Shown here: positions 1 through 8,133 of the stretch, one piece after another
How the letters are laid out: each line of letters opens with the position of its first letter
Position numbering within the stretch: the stretch's first letter is position 1
Source: JBMYYR01 sp965243605
GTDB taxonomy: Bacteria; Bacteroidota; Bacteroidia; Flavobacteriales; CAJXXR01
Assembly (NCBI GenBank): GCA_965243605.1
Contig: CBDEVQ010000103.1
Span: forward strand, 27,638 to 91,637
Length of the DNA: 64,000 nucleotides
Reading direction: 5' to 3'
Translations under genes and position numbers: made by a program
Notes under the pieces: model-generated
Databases searched by the model: none
What the model was told of the DNA's origin: nothing
Seen by the model: only the letters and a program-made list of their open reading frames with translations

Positions 1-650
1 CCAGTTCTTTAGGACGTAAGGTGGTGATGGGTTTAACAGGGTTATTCTTGTGCTCATTCCTTATAGTTCACTTGATAGGGAACCTTGCCTTATTCAACTC
101 TGATGCTAGCGTTGCCCAACAAGCGTTTAATGAGTACACAAAATTCATGTCCTCGAATCCATTGATTCGTGTATCTGAAATCTTATTAGTTCTTGGTTTT
201 ATAGCACACATTGTAGATGCAGTTATGCTAACCAAAGCAAATAGTAAGGCCAGACCAGTTAAGTATGCTATGGATAAAAAGAAAAGTTCATGGTATTCAC
301 GTAATATGGGAATGACCGGTTCTTTAATTTTAGCATTCTTGATTCTACATTTATCTACATATTATGTGGTATATAAATTTGGAAACCCAGGCATCGATAG
401 TAATGGTTTAAAAGATATGTACACGATAGTAATCAATTCATTTGATCAAATCTGGTACACATTAGTATACATTGTTTGTTTAGTTATTTTAGGATTACAT
501 TTAAATCATGGATTCCAATCTGCTTTTCAATCTATGGGATTAAACCACCCAAAATATACACCAATTATCAAAAAAGCAGGAACTGCATTTGCAACCCTTA
601 TTACAATAGGGTTCTTAAGTTTTCCAATTTATTTTGGATTCATTAATTAA
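1..650 (+). CDS. sdhC: Succinate dehydrogenase cytochrome b subunit (5' end outside window)
   Basis: This is the membrane anchor of complex II, which binds heme b and passes electrons from SdhB to menaquinone. The frame is open from base 3 (reading SSLGRKVV before the first possible start at base 21), and in this family those residues lie inside the N-terminus, so the true start is upstream of the window. Five hydrophobic segments are visible, with histidines suited to heme ligation (HLIGNL, HIVDAV, HLSTYY, HLNHGF). That is the single-polypeptide, five-helix class B anchor typical of Bacteroidota and Bacillus. It precedes sdhA by 17 bp and the three genes form one operon. Confidence is high apart from the missing start. 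Confidence 0.93.
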   Translation, partial: SSLGRKVVMGLTGLFLCSFLIVHLIGNLALFNSDASVAQQAFNEYTKFMSSNPLIRVSEILLVLGFIAHIVDAVMLTKANSKARPVKYAMDKKKSSWYSRNMGMTGSLILAFLILHLSTYYVVYKFGNPGIDSNGLKDMYTIVINSFDQIWYTLVYIVCLVILGLHLNHGFQSAFQSMGLNHPKYTPIIKKAGTAFATLITIGFLSFPIYFGFIN

Positions 651-667
651 TAAAAGGACTGAAAAAA

Positions 668-2602
668 ATGACAAAATTAGTAAGCCATATACCAGAAGGT
701 CCTTTAGAAAATAAATGGACTAAACATAAAGCTGATAGTTTATTAGTAAACCCAGCAAACCGTCGTAACATAGATGTTATTATTGTTGGTTCTGGATTAG
801 CAGGTGGTGCAGCAGCGGCATCTTTAGGAGAAATGGGATTCAATGTAAAATGTTTCTGTTTCCAAGATTCACCACGTAGAGCACACTCAATTGCAGCTCA
901 AGGGGGAATTAATGCAGCTAAAAACTATCAAAACGATGGAGATTCTACTTACCGTTTATTTTACGATACGGTAAAAGGTGGAGATTATCGTTCTAGAGAA
1001 GCTAACGTTTATCGTTTAGCAGAAGTATCTGCAAATATTATTGACCAATGTGTTGCTCAAGGAGTTCCTTTTGCACGTGAATACGGAGGTCATTTAGATA
1101 ACCGTTCTTTTGGAGGGGTACAAGTACAACGTACATTCTATGCCAAAGGACAAACAGGACAACAGTTATTAATTGGTGCATACCAAGCTCTTTCTCGTCA
1201 AATTAAGAAAGGAACCGTTACAATGTACAACCGCCACGAAATGTTGGAAGTTGTTAAAAAAGATGGTGAAGCTGTAGGTATAATTGCACGTGATTTAATT
1301 ACTGGAGAAATCCAAAGACATTCAGCTCATGCTACTTTATTAGGTAGTGGAGGTTACGGAAACGTATTCTTCTTATCTACAAATGCAATGGGTTCTAATG
1401 TAACGGCTGCATGGAGAGCTCATAAAAAAGGAGCATTCTTCGGAAATCCATGTTACGTTCAAATTCACCCAACATGTATTCCTGTTACAGGAGACCACCA
1501 GTCTAAGTTAACGCTTATGTCTGAATCTTTACGTAATGATGGTCGTATTTGGGTTCCAAAGAAAAAAGAAGATTCAGAAGCAATACAACGTGGTGAAAAA
1601 CGCGGAGTAGATATTCCAGAATCAGATAGAGATTATTATTTAGAGCGTCGTTATCCTGCTTTTGGTAACCTTGTACCTCGTGATGTTGCCTCTAGAGCAG
1701 CAAAAGAACGTTGTGATGCAGGTTATGGAGTTAATGGAACAGGAAATGCTGTATATCTAGATTTCTCTGATGCAATTAACCGTTTAGGTAAAGATGCTGT
1801 TGAAGCTCGTTATGGAAACTTATTCCAGATGTATGAAAAAATTACAGCGGAAAATCCATATGAAGTTCCAATGAAAATTTATCCTGCTATTCACTATACA
1901 ATGGGTGGAATTTGGGTAGATTATAACTTACAAACAACTATTCCAGGATTATTTGCAGCTGGAGAAGCTAACTTTTCAGATCACGGTGCAAACCGATTAG
2001 GAGCTTCTGCATTAATGCAAGGATTAGCCGATGGATATTTTGTAGCTCCATATACTATTTCAAACTACTTAGCAAAGCATATTCGTACAGGACACCTTCC
2101 AACAGATACACCAGAATTTGCTGAAGCAGAAAAAGAAGTTACAGATAGAATTAATGGGTTAATTAATAACAACGGTAATCAATCTGTAGATACTTTCCAT
2201 AAGAAATTAGGAAAGATCATGTGGGAATACTGTGGAATGGCACGTAATGAAAAAGGTCTTAGATATGCAATCCAAGAGATTCGCAAAATTAAAGATGATT
2301 TCTGGAAAGATGTTCGTGTTCCTGGTATTGCTAATGGAATGAACCAAGAATTGGAAAAAGCTTTACGTGTAGCTGACTTTATAGAATTAGGAGAATTGAT
2401 GTGTATGGATGCATTACACAGAGAGGAATCTTGTGGAGGTCACTTCCGTGAAGAATACCAAACAGAAGAAGGAGAAGCAATGCGTAATGATAAAGACTTT
2501 ACATACGTAGGAGCTTGGGAATATACTGGAGGAGAAGCTCAATTGCATAAAGAAGAGTTAGAATTCAATAATATCGAACTTAAACAAAGATCATACAAGT
2601 AA
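668..2602 (+). CDS. sdhA: Succinate dehydrogenase / fumarate reductase flavoprotein subunit
   Basis: Catalytic subunit of complex II, oxidising succinate to fumarate with covalent FAD. The protein has 644 residues. A dinucleotide-binding motif GSGLAGG lies at residues 41-47, and the FAD-attaching histidine is H73 in the HSIAAQGG motif. Conserved substrate-binding stretches follow (RTFYAKGQTGQQ, HPTCIP, AGEANFSDHGANRLGASAL). An AGGA-like tract stands about ten bases before the ATG, one of the few Shine-Dalgarno-like sequences in the window. The stop codon overlaps the start of sdhB (TAATG). The long C-terminal part matches the class B enzymes rather than the E. coli SdhA type. Confidence 0.97.
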   Translation: MTKLVSHIPEGPLENKWTKHKADSLLVNPANRRNIDVIIVGSGLAGGAAAASLGEMGFNVKCFCFQDSPRRAHSIAAQGGINAAKNYQNDGDSTYRLFYDTVKGGDYRSREANVYRLAEVSANIIDQCVAQGVPFAREYGGHLDNRSFGGVQVQRTFYAKGQTGQQLLIGAYQALSRQIKKGTVTMYNRHEMLEVVKKDGEAVGIIARDLITGEIQRHSAHATLLGSGGYGNVFFLSTNAMGSNVTAAWRAHKKGAFFGNPCYVQIHPTCIPVTGDHQSKLTLMSESLRNDGRIWVPKKKEDSEAIQRGEKRGVDIPESDRDYYLERRYPAFGNLVPRDVASRAAKERCDAGYGVNGTGNAVYLDFSDAINRLGKDAVEARYGNLFQMYEKITAENPYEVPMKIYPAIHYTMGGIWVDYNLQTTIPGLFAAGEANFSDHGANRLGASALMQGLADGYFVAPYTISNYLAKHIRTGHLPTDTPEFAEAEKEVTDRINGLINNNGNQSVDTFHKKLGKIMWEYCGMARNEKGLRYAIQEIRKIKDDFWKDVRVPGIANGMNQELEKALRVADFIELGELMCMDALHREESCGGHFREEYQTEEGEAMRNDKDFTYVGAWEYTGGEAQLHKEELEFNNIELKQRSYK

Positions 2603-3360
2603 TGGCTGGGATGAAATTAACACTAAAAGTATGGAGACAAAATGGACCTAATGATAAAGGTGCTATTGTAGACTACAAAGTCAATGATGTTTCTCCAGAT
2701 ATGTCGTTTTTAGAAATGATCGATGTATTAAATGAAGATTTAGTAGCTGAAGGTAAAGATACAATTGCCTTTGACCATGATTGTCGTGAAGGAATCTGTG
2801 GGATGTGTTCTATGTATATCAACGGAGAACCTCATGGACCTGAAAACTTGATTACTACTTGTCAACTACACATGCGTTCGTTTAAAGATGGAGATACTAT
2901 TTATATAGAGCCTTGGCGTTCTGAAGCATTTCCAGTTATCAAAGATTTAATGGTAGACCGTACTGCTTTTGATGCGATTATTCAAGCAGGTGGTTATGTT
3001 TCTGTTAATACCTCTGGTAATACGCAAGATGCTAACGCAATTCCTATTGCTAAAGTAGATGCAGATATGGCATTTGATGCAGCTACATGTATTGGTTGTG
3101 GAGCATGTGTTGCTACATGTAAGAATGGTTCAGCTATGTTATTTACATCAGCTAAAGTTTCACACTTAGGATACCTACCACAAGGAAAGGTTGAACAAGA
3201 TGAGCGTGTTATTAACATGGTAGAAACGATGGATTCATTAGGGTTTGGTAACTGTACAAACACAGGAGATTGTGAAATCCAATGTCCTAAAGGTATTTCG
3301 TTAGAGAATATAGCGAAAATGAACCGTGATTATGTTGCAGCTAAAGCAAAACAAAAGTAA
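2602..3360 (+). CDS. sdhB: Succinate dehydrogenase iron-sulfur subunit
   Basis: Electron-transfer subunit of complex II linking the flavin in SdhA to heme and quinone in SdhC. Residues 61-87 carry the ferredoxin-type [2Fe-2S] cysteines (C61, C66, C69, C87). The C-terminal half has two further sets, CIGCGACVATC at 163-173 and C218/C224/C228 ending in CPKG, for the [4Fe-4S] and [3Fe-4S] clusters. At 252 residues it has the usual length. It is translationally coupled to sdhA by a 1-nt overlap and is followed by a strong hairpin at 3387-3419. Confidence 0.97.
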   Translation: MAGMKLTLKVWRQNGPNDKGAIVDYKVNDVSPDMSFLEMIDVLNEDLVAEGKDTIAFDHDCREGICGMCSMYINGEPHGPENLITTCQLHMRSFKDGDTIYIEPWRSEAFPVIKDLMVDRTAFDAIIQAGGYVSVNTSGNTQDANAIPIAKVDADMAFDAATCIGCGACVATCKNGSAMLFTSAKVSHLGYLPQGKVEQDERVINMVETMDSLGFGNCTNTGDCEIQCPKGISLENIAKMNRDYVAAKAKQK

Positions 3361-3386
3361 TTTTAGATTGTCTTTAGATAAATTAT

Positions 3387-3419
3387 AAAGCTCCTGTTGA
3401 TGAAATCAGCAGGAGCTTT
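3387..3419 (+). terminator. Rho-independent terminator of sdhCAB
   Basis: The sequence AAAGCTCCTG pairs with CAGGAGCTTT across a loop that itself holds a short TGAT/ATCA helix; a T run follows. It lies 27 bp after the sdhB stop, before dgkA. Confidence 0.85.
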
Positions 3420-3476
3420 TCTATTTATAGAACTTTTTTTAACGCGTAATTACTATATAAAACATTAAATAAATGT

Positions 3477-3484
3477 TACTTTTG
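3477..3484 (+). promoter_or_regulatory. -7 promoter box for dgkA
   Basis: TACTTTTG fits the Bacteroidota sigma factor consensus TAnnTTTG and stands 27 bp before the dgkA ATG. I see no clear TTG -33 element at the usual distance, so the call rests on the -7 box and position. Confidence 0.45.
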
Positions 3485-3511
3485 AACGTTCATTAATTAG
3501 TTAACTATTGT

Positions 3512-3868
3512 ATGAAAGAGTTTTTAACAGGACGTTTTAAAGGAGGTATAACAGCATTTAAGGGTGCTGTATATTTGATAAAAACAGAGGCTAGTATACA
3601 AGTGCAATTAACCATAGCGATTTTGGTTACTATTGCTGGATTTGTGTACAATATTTCACCTGTTGAATGGATGATACAATGTTTTATGATTGGGTTAGTA
3701 TTGTCTGCTGAAGGGCTTAATACGGCCGTAGAAGAAATAGCAGATTTTATTCATCCGAATTTTCATAAGAAAATAGGTGTTATTAAAGATGTAGCAGCTG
3801 GTGCTGTCTTTTTTGCAGCTATAGTTTCAATAATAATCGGTGTGTTAATTTATTATCCTAAAATTTAG
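3512..3868 (+). CDS. dgkA: Diacylglycerol kinase family membrane protein
   Basis: Small integral membrane lipid kinase of 118 residues that phosphorylates diacylglycerol or, in many Gram-positive and Bacteroidota members, undecaprenol. Three hydrophobic helices are visible. The family signature is present: EGLNTAVEEIADF, followed by KDVAAGAVFFAA, with the acidic and asparagine residues that bind Mg-ATP. It stands alone between two terminators and is convergent with nrdJ. The sequence cannot tell which lipid is the substrate. Confidence 0.9.
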   Translation: MKEFLTGRFKGGITAFKGAVYLIKTEASIQVQLTIAILVTIAGFVYNISPVEWMIQCFMIGLVLSAEGLNTAVEEIADFIHPNFHKKIGVIKDVAAGAVFFAAIVSIIIGVLIYYPKI

Positions 3869-3910
3869 AAGAAGATAAGAGGTTAAGTTTTTTAGCTTCA
3901 TTCAAATAAA

Positions 3911-3948
3911 AAAAAGCCTGATAACATATATATGTTATCAGGCTTTTT
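3911..3948. terminator. Bidirectional terminator between dgkA and nrdJ
   Basis: Near-perfect palindrome: AAAAAGCCTGATAACATA pairs with TATGTTATCAGGCTTTTT with a tiny loop. The A and T runs at the two ends allow termination of both convergent genes. Confidence 0.9.
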
Positions 3949-3968
3949 CATTTTATCTAATGATAAGT

Positions 3969-6527
3969 TTATCCACATTTAGAAGATCCACAATCTAGGC
4001 AAGTTAAACATCCTTCTTGGTATTGTAATTTTTTAGATTTACAATTCATACAAGATTGTCCTTTAGCCGAAGTTCCATCTGGAACATATCGTTTTAAGGC
4101 TCTGGTAACTCCCGCTTTCCATGTATTTATATTTTCACTATCTAACTGTAATGTTCCAACTAAATCAATTAGTTTTTCCATTGGCATTCCATGTCTTAAA
4201 ATACTTGAAATAAGTTTAGCATAGTTCCAATATTCAGGGTTAAACTTATGAGATAACCCTTCTATCGTTGTTTTATATCCTCTTTTATTTGTGAATTGGA
4301 AATCATAACGTGTACTTCCATTAGTATCTTTGTTTTTAAGAATTTGACCTCTTGTTAACCATCTAGGAATAGAAATTCCATCCTCATCATCGGTTAACCC
4401 AGTAAAAATCTCGTATGGCTTTTCATCAATAACACCAATAAAAGCAATCCATTTATCTTTATTGTTTTGAAACCTTACAACATCAGCATCTAATATCTCT
4501 GGTCTAATAGATGGGAAATTGACTAAACCTTCGGTTACTTCGTCTTTCTTACTATTTTCTTCTGCAGAAATTAATACTCCAGATCTTGAACCATCTCTAT
4601 ATACAGTAACACCTTTACATCCAGATTTCCAAGCTTCAATATAACATTGTCCTACTAAATCTTCGGTAACATTAGATGGCATATTAATAGTTACAGAAAT
4701 AGAATGGTCAACCCATTTTTGAATGGCACCTTGCATTCTTACCTTCTTTAAATAATCAACATCATTAGATGTTGCTTTGTAATAAGGCGATTTAGTAACT
4801 AACTTATCTAATTCTGTTTGTGTATAATTTACATCAGTTGCATATCCATTGATTTGCATCCAATCCTTAAATTTATGATGAAAGACAATGTACTCTTCCC
4901 ATGAATCACCAACTTCATCAATAAAATCAACCTTAACATTTTTGTCATTAGGGTTTACTTTACGACGCCTTTTGTAAACAGGCATAAAAACAGGTTCAAT
5001 ACCAGAAGATGTCTGTGTCATTAAACTTGTAGTTCCAGTAGGAGCAATCGTAAGTAAAGCGATATTTCTACGCCCATATTTACTCATCATATTCTTTAAA
5101 TCTTCATCAGATTCAAATAATCGATTAATAAATGGGTTTTGTTTTTCTCTATCCCAATCATATATAGAAAAAGCACCTCTTTCTTTAGCCATTAATACAG
5201 AACCTCTATATGCTTCTAAGGCTAATGTTTTATGAATGTTTACAGAAAACTCTGTTGCCTCATCAGTTCCATATCTTAAGCCAAGAGCAGCTAACATATC
5301 TCCTTCGGCAGTTATCCCAATTCCAGTTCTTCGTCCTTCATCTGCTTTTCGTTGAATGTTCACCCAAAGTTCTCTTTCAACAGATTTAATATTTTTATTC
5401 TCAGGATCTGAATCTATTTTCTTTAAAATACCATCAATCTTTTCTAGCTCTAAATCAATAATATCATCCATGATACGCTGTGCATAGCCTACATGTTCTT
5501 TAAATAAATCGAAATTAAAGCTTGCAGAATCTGTAAATGGATTATCTACATAAGAATAAAGGTTAATAGCGAGTAAACGGCAAGAATCATAAGGACACAA
5601 AGGAATTTCTCCACATGGGTTTGTGGAAACAGTTTTATATCCTAAGTCCGCGTAACAATCGGGTACAGATTCATTAATAATTGTATCCCAAAATAAAATA
5701 CCAGGCTCTGCAGATTTCCAAGCGTTGTGTACAATCTTATTCCAAATAGGATTTGCTTTAACCTTTTGAGTAAATTTAGGGTTTTGACTATTAATAGGGT
5801 AGGTTTGAGTATATGTTGATTTACTTTCAACTGCACGCATGAAATTATCATCAATACGAACCGAAACATTTGCTCCTGTTACTTTACCTTGCTCTAATTT
5901 TGCATCAATAAAAGATTCTGAATCTGGGTGATTAATAGAAATGGATAGCATTAATGCACCTCGTCTTCCGTCTTGAGCAACTTCACGTGTTGAATTAGAA
6001 TAGCGTTCCATAAACGGAACAACACCTGTAGATGTAAGCGCTGAGTTTTTTACAGCTGATCCTTTAGGTCTAATGTGTGATAGATCATGACCTACACCAC
6101 CACGTCGTTTCATTAATTGGACTTGTTCTTGATCAATTTTCATGATTCCACCATAAGAGTCAGAATCACCATCGTTACCAATAACAAAACAATTGGATAA
6201 AGATGCAATTTGATATGGATTTCCAATTCCTGTCATTGGACTTCCTTGTGGGACAATATATTTAAACCCTTTAATTAGATTAAAAATGAAATCTTCACTT
6301 AATGGGTTTGGATATTTGGTTTCGATTCTAGCTATTTCGGATGCAATTCTATGATGCATATCATCAGGGGTAGCTTCATAAATATTTCCGCCAGAATCTT
6401 TGAGGGCATATTTATTTACCCATACCTGTGCAGCCAGTTCATCACCTTTAAAGTACTCTAGAGAGGCTTCGTAGGCTTCTTGCTGAGTGTAATTTTTTTC
6501 CAAAACTATATTTTCCTTTTTTTCCAT
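3969..6527 (-). CDS. nrdJ: Adenosylcobalamin-dependent (class II) ribonucleotide reductase
   Basis: Reduces ribonucleotides to deoxyribonucleotides using an adenosylcobalamin-generated thiyl radical, independent of oxygen. The frame could begin at 6548, but I chose the ATG at 6527 (MEKKEN) because a TAnnTTTG box at 6560-6567 would leave almost no leader for the upstream ATG. Numbering from the longer frame, C120 (SNCFVIG) and the NPCGE motif at 310-314 (C312, E314) are the active-site residues. GTTSLMTQTSSGIEP is also characteristic. No N-terminal ATP-cone is seen. The C-terminus (about 830-859) holds six cysteines in CxxC-like pairs, which act in thioredoxin-coupled re-reduction or bind zinc. 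No nrdAB or B12 gene is nearby. Length is normal for the Bacteroidota type. Confidence 0.95.
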   Translation of the reverse strand: MEKKENIVLEKNYTQQEAYEASLEYFKGDELAAQVWVNKYALKDSGGNIYEATPDDMHHRIASEIARIETKYPNPLSEDFIFNLIKGFKYIVPQGSPMTGIGNPYQIASLSNCFVIGNDGDSDSYGGIMKIDQEQVQLMKRRGGVGHDLSHIRPKGSAVKNSALTSTGVVPFMERYSNSTREVAQDGRRGALMLSISINHPDSESFIDAKLEQGKVTGANVSVRIDDNFMRAVESKSTYTQTYPINSQNPKFTQKVKANPIWNKIVHNAWKSAEPGILFWDTIINESVPDCYADLGYKTVSTNPCGEIPLCPYDSCRLLAINLYSYVDNPFTDSASFNFDLFKEHVGYAQRIMDDIIDLELEKIDGILKKIDSDPENKNIKSVERELWVNIQRKADEGRRTGIGITAEGDMLAALGLRYGTDEATEFSVNIHKTLALEAYRGSVLMAKERGAFSIYDWDREKQNPFINRLFESDEDLKNMMSKYGRRNIALLTIAPTGTTSLMTQTSSGIEPVFMPVYKRRRKVNPNDKNVKVDFIDEVGDSWEEYIVFHHKFKDWMQINGYATDVNYTQTELDKLVTKSPYYKATSNDVDYLKKVRMQGAIQKWVDHSISVTINMPSNVTEDLVGQCYIEAWKSGCKGVTVYRDGSRSGVLISAEENSKKDEVTEGLVNFPSIRPEILDADVVRFQNNKDKWIAFIGVIDEKPYEIFTGLTDDEDGISIPRWLTRGQILKNKDTNGSTRYDFQFTNKRGYKTTIEGLSHKFNPEYWNYAKLISSILRHGMPMEKLIDLVGTLQLDSENINTWKAGVTRALKRYVPDGTSAKGQSCMNCKSKKLQYQEGCLTCLDCGSSKCG

Positions 6528-6559
6528 AAAGAACAAACTATAAAACAATTATACAATAT

Positions 6560-6567
6560 CAAAAATA
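6560..6567 (-). promoter_or_regulatory. -7 promoter box for nrdJ
   Basis: On the minus strand this reads TATTTTTG, matching TAnnTTTG, 33 bases before the preferred ATG at 6527. No obvious TTG -33 element is present, which would fit an activator-dependent promoter; see the palindrome at 6609-6636. Confidence 0.5.
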
Positions 6568-7026
6568 CATTTTTTTTGTAAAGTATCTAAATTGTACAGA
6601 TAAAATTATTAACATTTTAAATAATTAAAATGTTAATTATGTGGGTTTTATGGTTTTTGTAAAATATAAATGTTTGCAAATTTTGCAAGGAAAAATAAGA
6701 TAAAGAATTTAAATATTTCTAAAATATTATTTTCTTATTAAAATTAGAAATGATATAAATAGTAATCTTTAAGCTAAATATTTGATTAACAAATAGGTTG
6801 TGATAATCTTATTTAAGATTAAACATACGTTTATTTGAATGAAATTAAAAAGCGGATACAAGGAACATATTTTATTCTAGATTTAAAATTTTTATCTAAT
6901 ATTTTTTTGATAAAAAGAAGAAATATTATTTTAATCTAACATAGATTAATATTAACTAAAACGATGTAAAGTAGGTAATCCATCTTATTTTATTTTCCAA
7001 AGGCTATGCATCCTAATAGGAATATT
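6568..7026. other. AT-rich intergenic region between nrdJ and the ABM gene
   Basis: About 460 bp of very AT-rich sequence between divergent genes. Besides the palindrome at 6609-6636 I see no gene, tRNA or repeat. I looked for a cobalamin riboswitch core (the GCCACTG-type B12 box), as nrdJ uses B12, and saw none on either strand. Confidence 0.6.
6609..6636. promoter_or_regulatory. Perfect 12-bp inverted repeat upstream of nrdJ, candidate operator
   Basis: TTAACATTTTAA and TTAAAATGTTAA are separated by ATAA. The centre is about 70 bases upstream of the start site predicted from the -7 box of nrdJ, a position used by class I Crp/Fnr activators. That role is inference only; the composition is so AT-rich that chance is possible. 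Confidence 0.4.
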
Positions 7027-7034
7027 TATATTTG
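7027..7034 (+). promoter_or_regulatory. -7 promoter box for the ABM-domain gene
   Basis: TATATTTG matches TAnnTTTG. It overlaps the TTG at 7032 that could open the reading frame, which argues that translation begins instead at the ATG at 7056. Confidence 0.5.
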
Positions 7035-7055
7035 AATTTTAAAATAAAGAAACTG

Positions 7056-7343
7056 ATGTTTACGTTAATAGCAAAGATTACTATAGATACAACACATATT
7101 GAGTTTGTAACTTCTGAATTACAAAAGTTGATTATACCCAGTAGAGCTAAAGAAGGATGTTTATCTTATACAATGTATAGAGATAAAAAAGAAGATAACG
7201 TAATTTTTTTTATTGAGAAATGGGAAAGTAATGATGTTTTCATACGACATATGAAAAGCGATTTAATCTTAAATTATACTAAAAGAACAGAAGGTATGGT
7301 TAAAAAGATTGAATTAAATAAGATTGAAGAGATTATAGAGTAA
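7056..7343 (+). CDS. Antibiotic biosynthesis monooxygenase (ABM) domain protein
   Basis: Small dimeric alpha-beta barrel protein of the YgiN/ABM family, members of which oxidise quinols or degrade reactive carbonyl and heme-like compounds. The core starts at the chosen ATG (MFTLIAKITI). It then shows the usual order: a helix, the conserved EGCLSYTMYRDKKEDNVIFFIEKWES strands, and a final helix with H near the KSDLI segment. The longer frame beginning with TTG at 7032 is rejected because that codon lies in the promoter box. It has 95 residues, normal for the family, and no partner gene. The substrate cannot be inferred. Confidence 0.8.
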   Translation: MFTLIAKITIDTTHIEFVTSELQKLIIPSRAKEGCLSYTMYRDKKEDNVIFFIEKWESNDVFIRHMKSDLILNYTKRTEGMVKKIELNKIEEIIE

Positions 7344-7363
7344 GTGAACACATAAAAAATCCC

Positions 7364-7371
7364 TATTTTTG
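7364..7371 (+). promoter_or_regulatory. -7 promoter box for the GT2-pyrC operon
   Basis: TATTTTTG matches TAnnTTTG and lies 29 bases before the TTG start of the glycosyltransferase, giving a short leader of about 22 nt and supporting that start. Confidence 0.5.
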
Positions 7372-7400
7372 TCTTTGAATAAAGCTAATACCTGATAATT

Positions 7401-8132
7401 TTGGATAAGAAACTAGTTATAATTCCAACATATAATGAACGAGAGAATGTTTTAGAAATCATTAATAAAACAATGAATTTTGAAACAGGCTATCATATAT
7501 TAATAGTTGATGATGGGTCTCCAGATGGAACTGCAGATATCGTAAAAGGGTTACAATCTAAATATTCTTCTCGTCTTCACCTTGTGGAAAGAGAAGGTAA
7601 ACTAGGATTGGGAACGGCTTATATTACGGGATTTAAATGGGCTTTAGAAAATGGATATGAATATATTTTTGAGATGGATTGTGATTTTTCTCATAACCCA
7701 AATGATCTAGATAATTTATTAAGCGCTGTTAAAAATGGAGCTCAATTATCAATAGGTTCTCGATATATGAATAACTCAGTTAATGTAGTAAACTGGCCAA
7801 TGGGACGTGTACTGATGTCTTTTTTCGCATCTAAGTACGTAAAGTTTATTACAGGAATGCCAATATTTGATGCAACAGCAGGTTTTATTTGTTATCACAG
7901 GTCCGTTTTAGAAACGATCAATCTTGATAGAATAAAATTTGTAGGGTATGCTTTTCAAATTGAAATGAAATTTACAGCATGGAAGTTTGGATTTGATATA
8001 AAAGAAGTTCCAGTTGTTTTTACAGACCGATTAAAGGGTCAATCTAAGATGAGCATGGGGATTTTTAAAGAAGCACTATTTGGTGTTATTCAATTAAAGT
8101 GGAAAAGCCTTTTCAAAAATTACAAACGATAA
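7401..8132 (+). CDS. Polyprenol monophosphomannose synthase-like glycosyltransferase family 2
   Basis: GT-A fold enzyme resembling Dpm1, which transfers mannose (or a related sugar) from a nucleotide donor to a polyprenyl phosphate on the inner membrane face. The N-terminus IPTYNERENV and the DDGSPDGT motif bind the nucleotide, and EMDCDFSHNPND carries the metal-binding acidic residues. RLKGQSKMS is the conserved acceptor-loop region. The protein has 243 residues and lacks the C-terminal membrane helices of longer homologues. The start is TTG; an in-frame stop 15 bases upstream rules out anything longer. The next gene, pyrC, follows after one base. Confidence 0.87.
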   Translation: MDKKLVIIPTYNERENVLEIINKTMNFETGYHILIVDDGSPDGTADIVKGLQSKYSSRLHLVEREGKLGLGTAYITGFKWALENGYEYIFEMDCDFSHNPNDLDNLLSAVKNGAQLSIGSRYMNNSVNVVNWPMGRVLMSFFASKYVKFITGMPIFDATAGFICYHRSVLETINLDRIKFVGYAFQIEMKFTAWKFGFDIKEVPVVFTDRLKGQSKMSMGIFKEALFGVIQLKWKSLFKNYKR

Positions 8133-8133
8133 C

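Noticed and set aside
6549..7026. Cobalamin riboswitch upstream of nrdJ
   Set aside because: No B12-box or conserved helices are visible in this AT-rich region.
7032..7055. TTG start for the ABM-domain gene
   Set aside because: It falls within the TATATTTG promoter box; the family core begins at the ATG at 7056.
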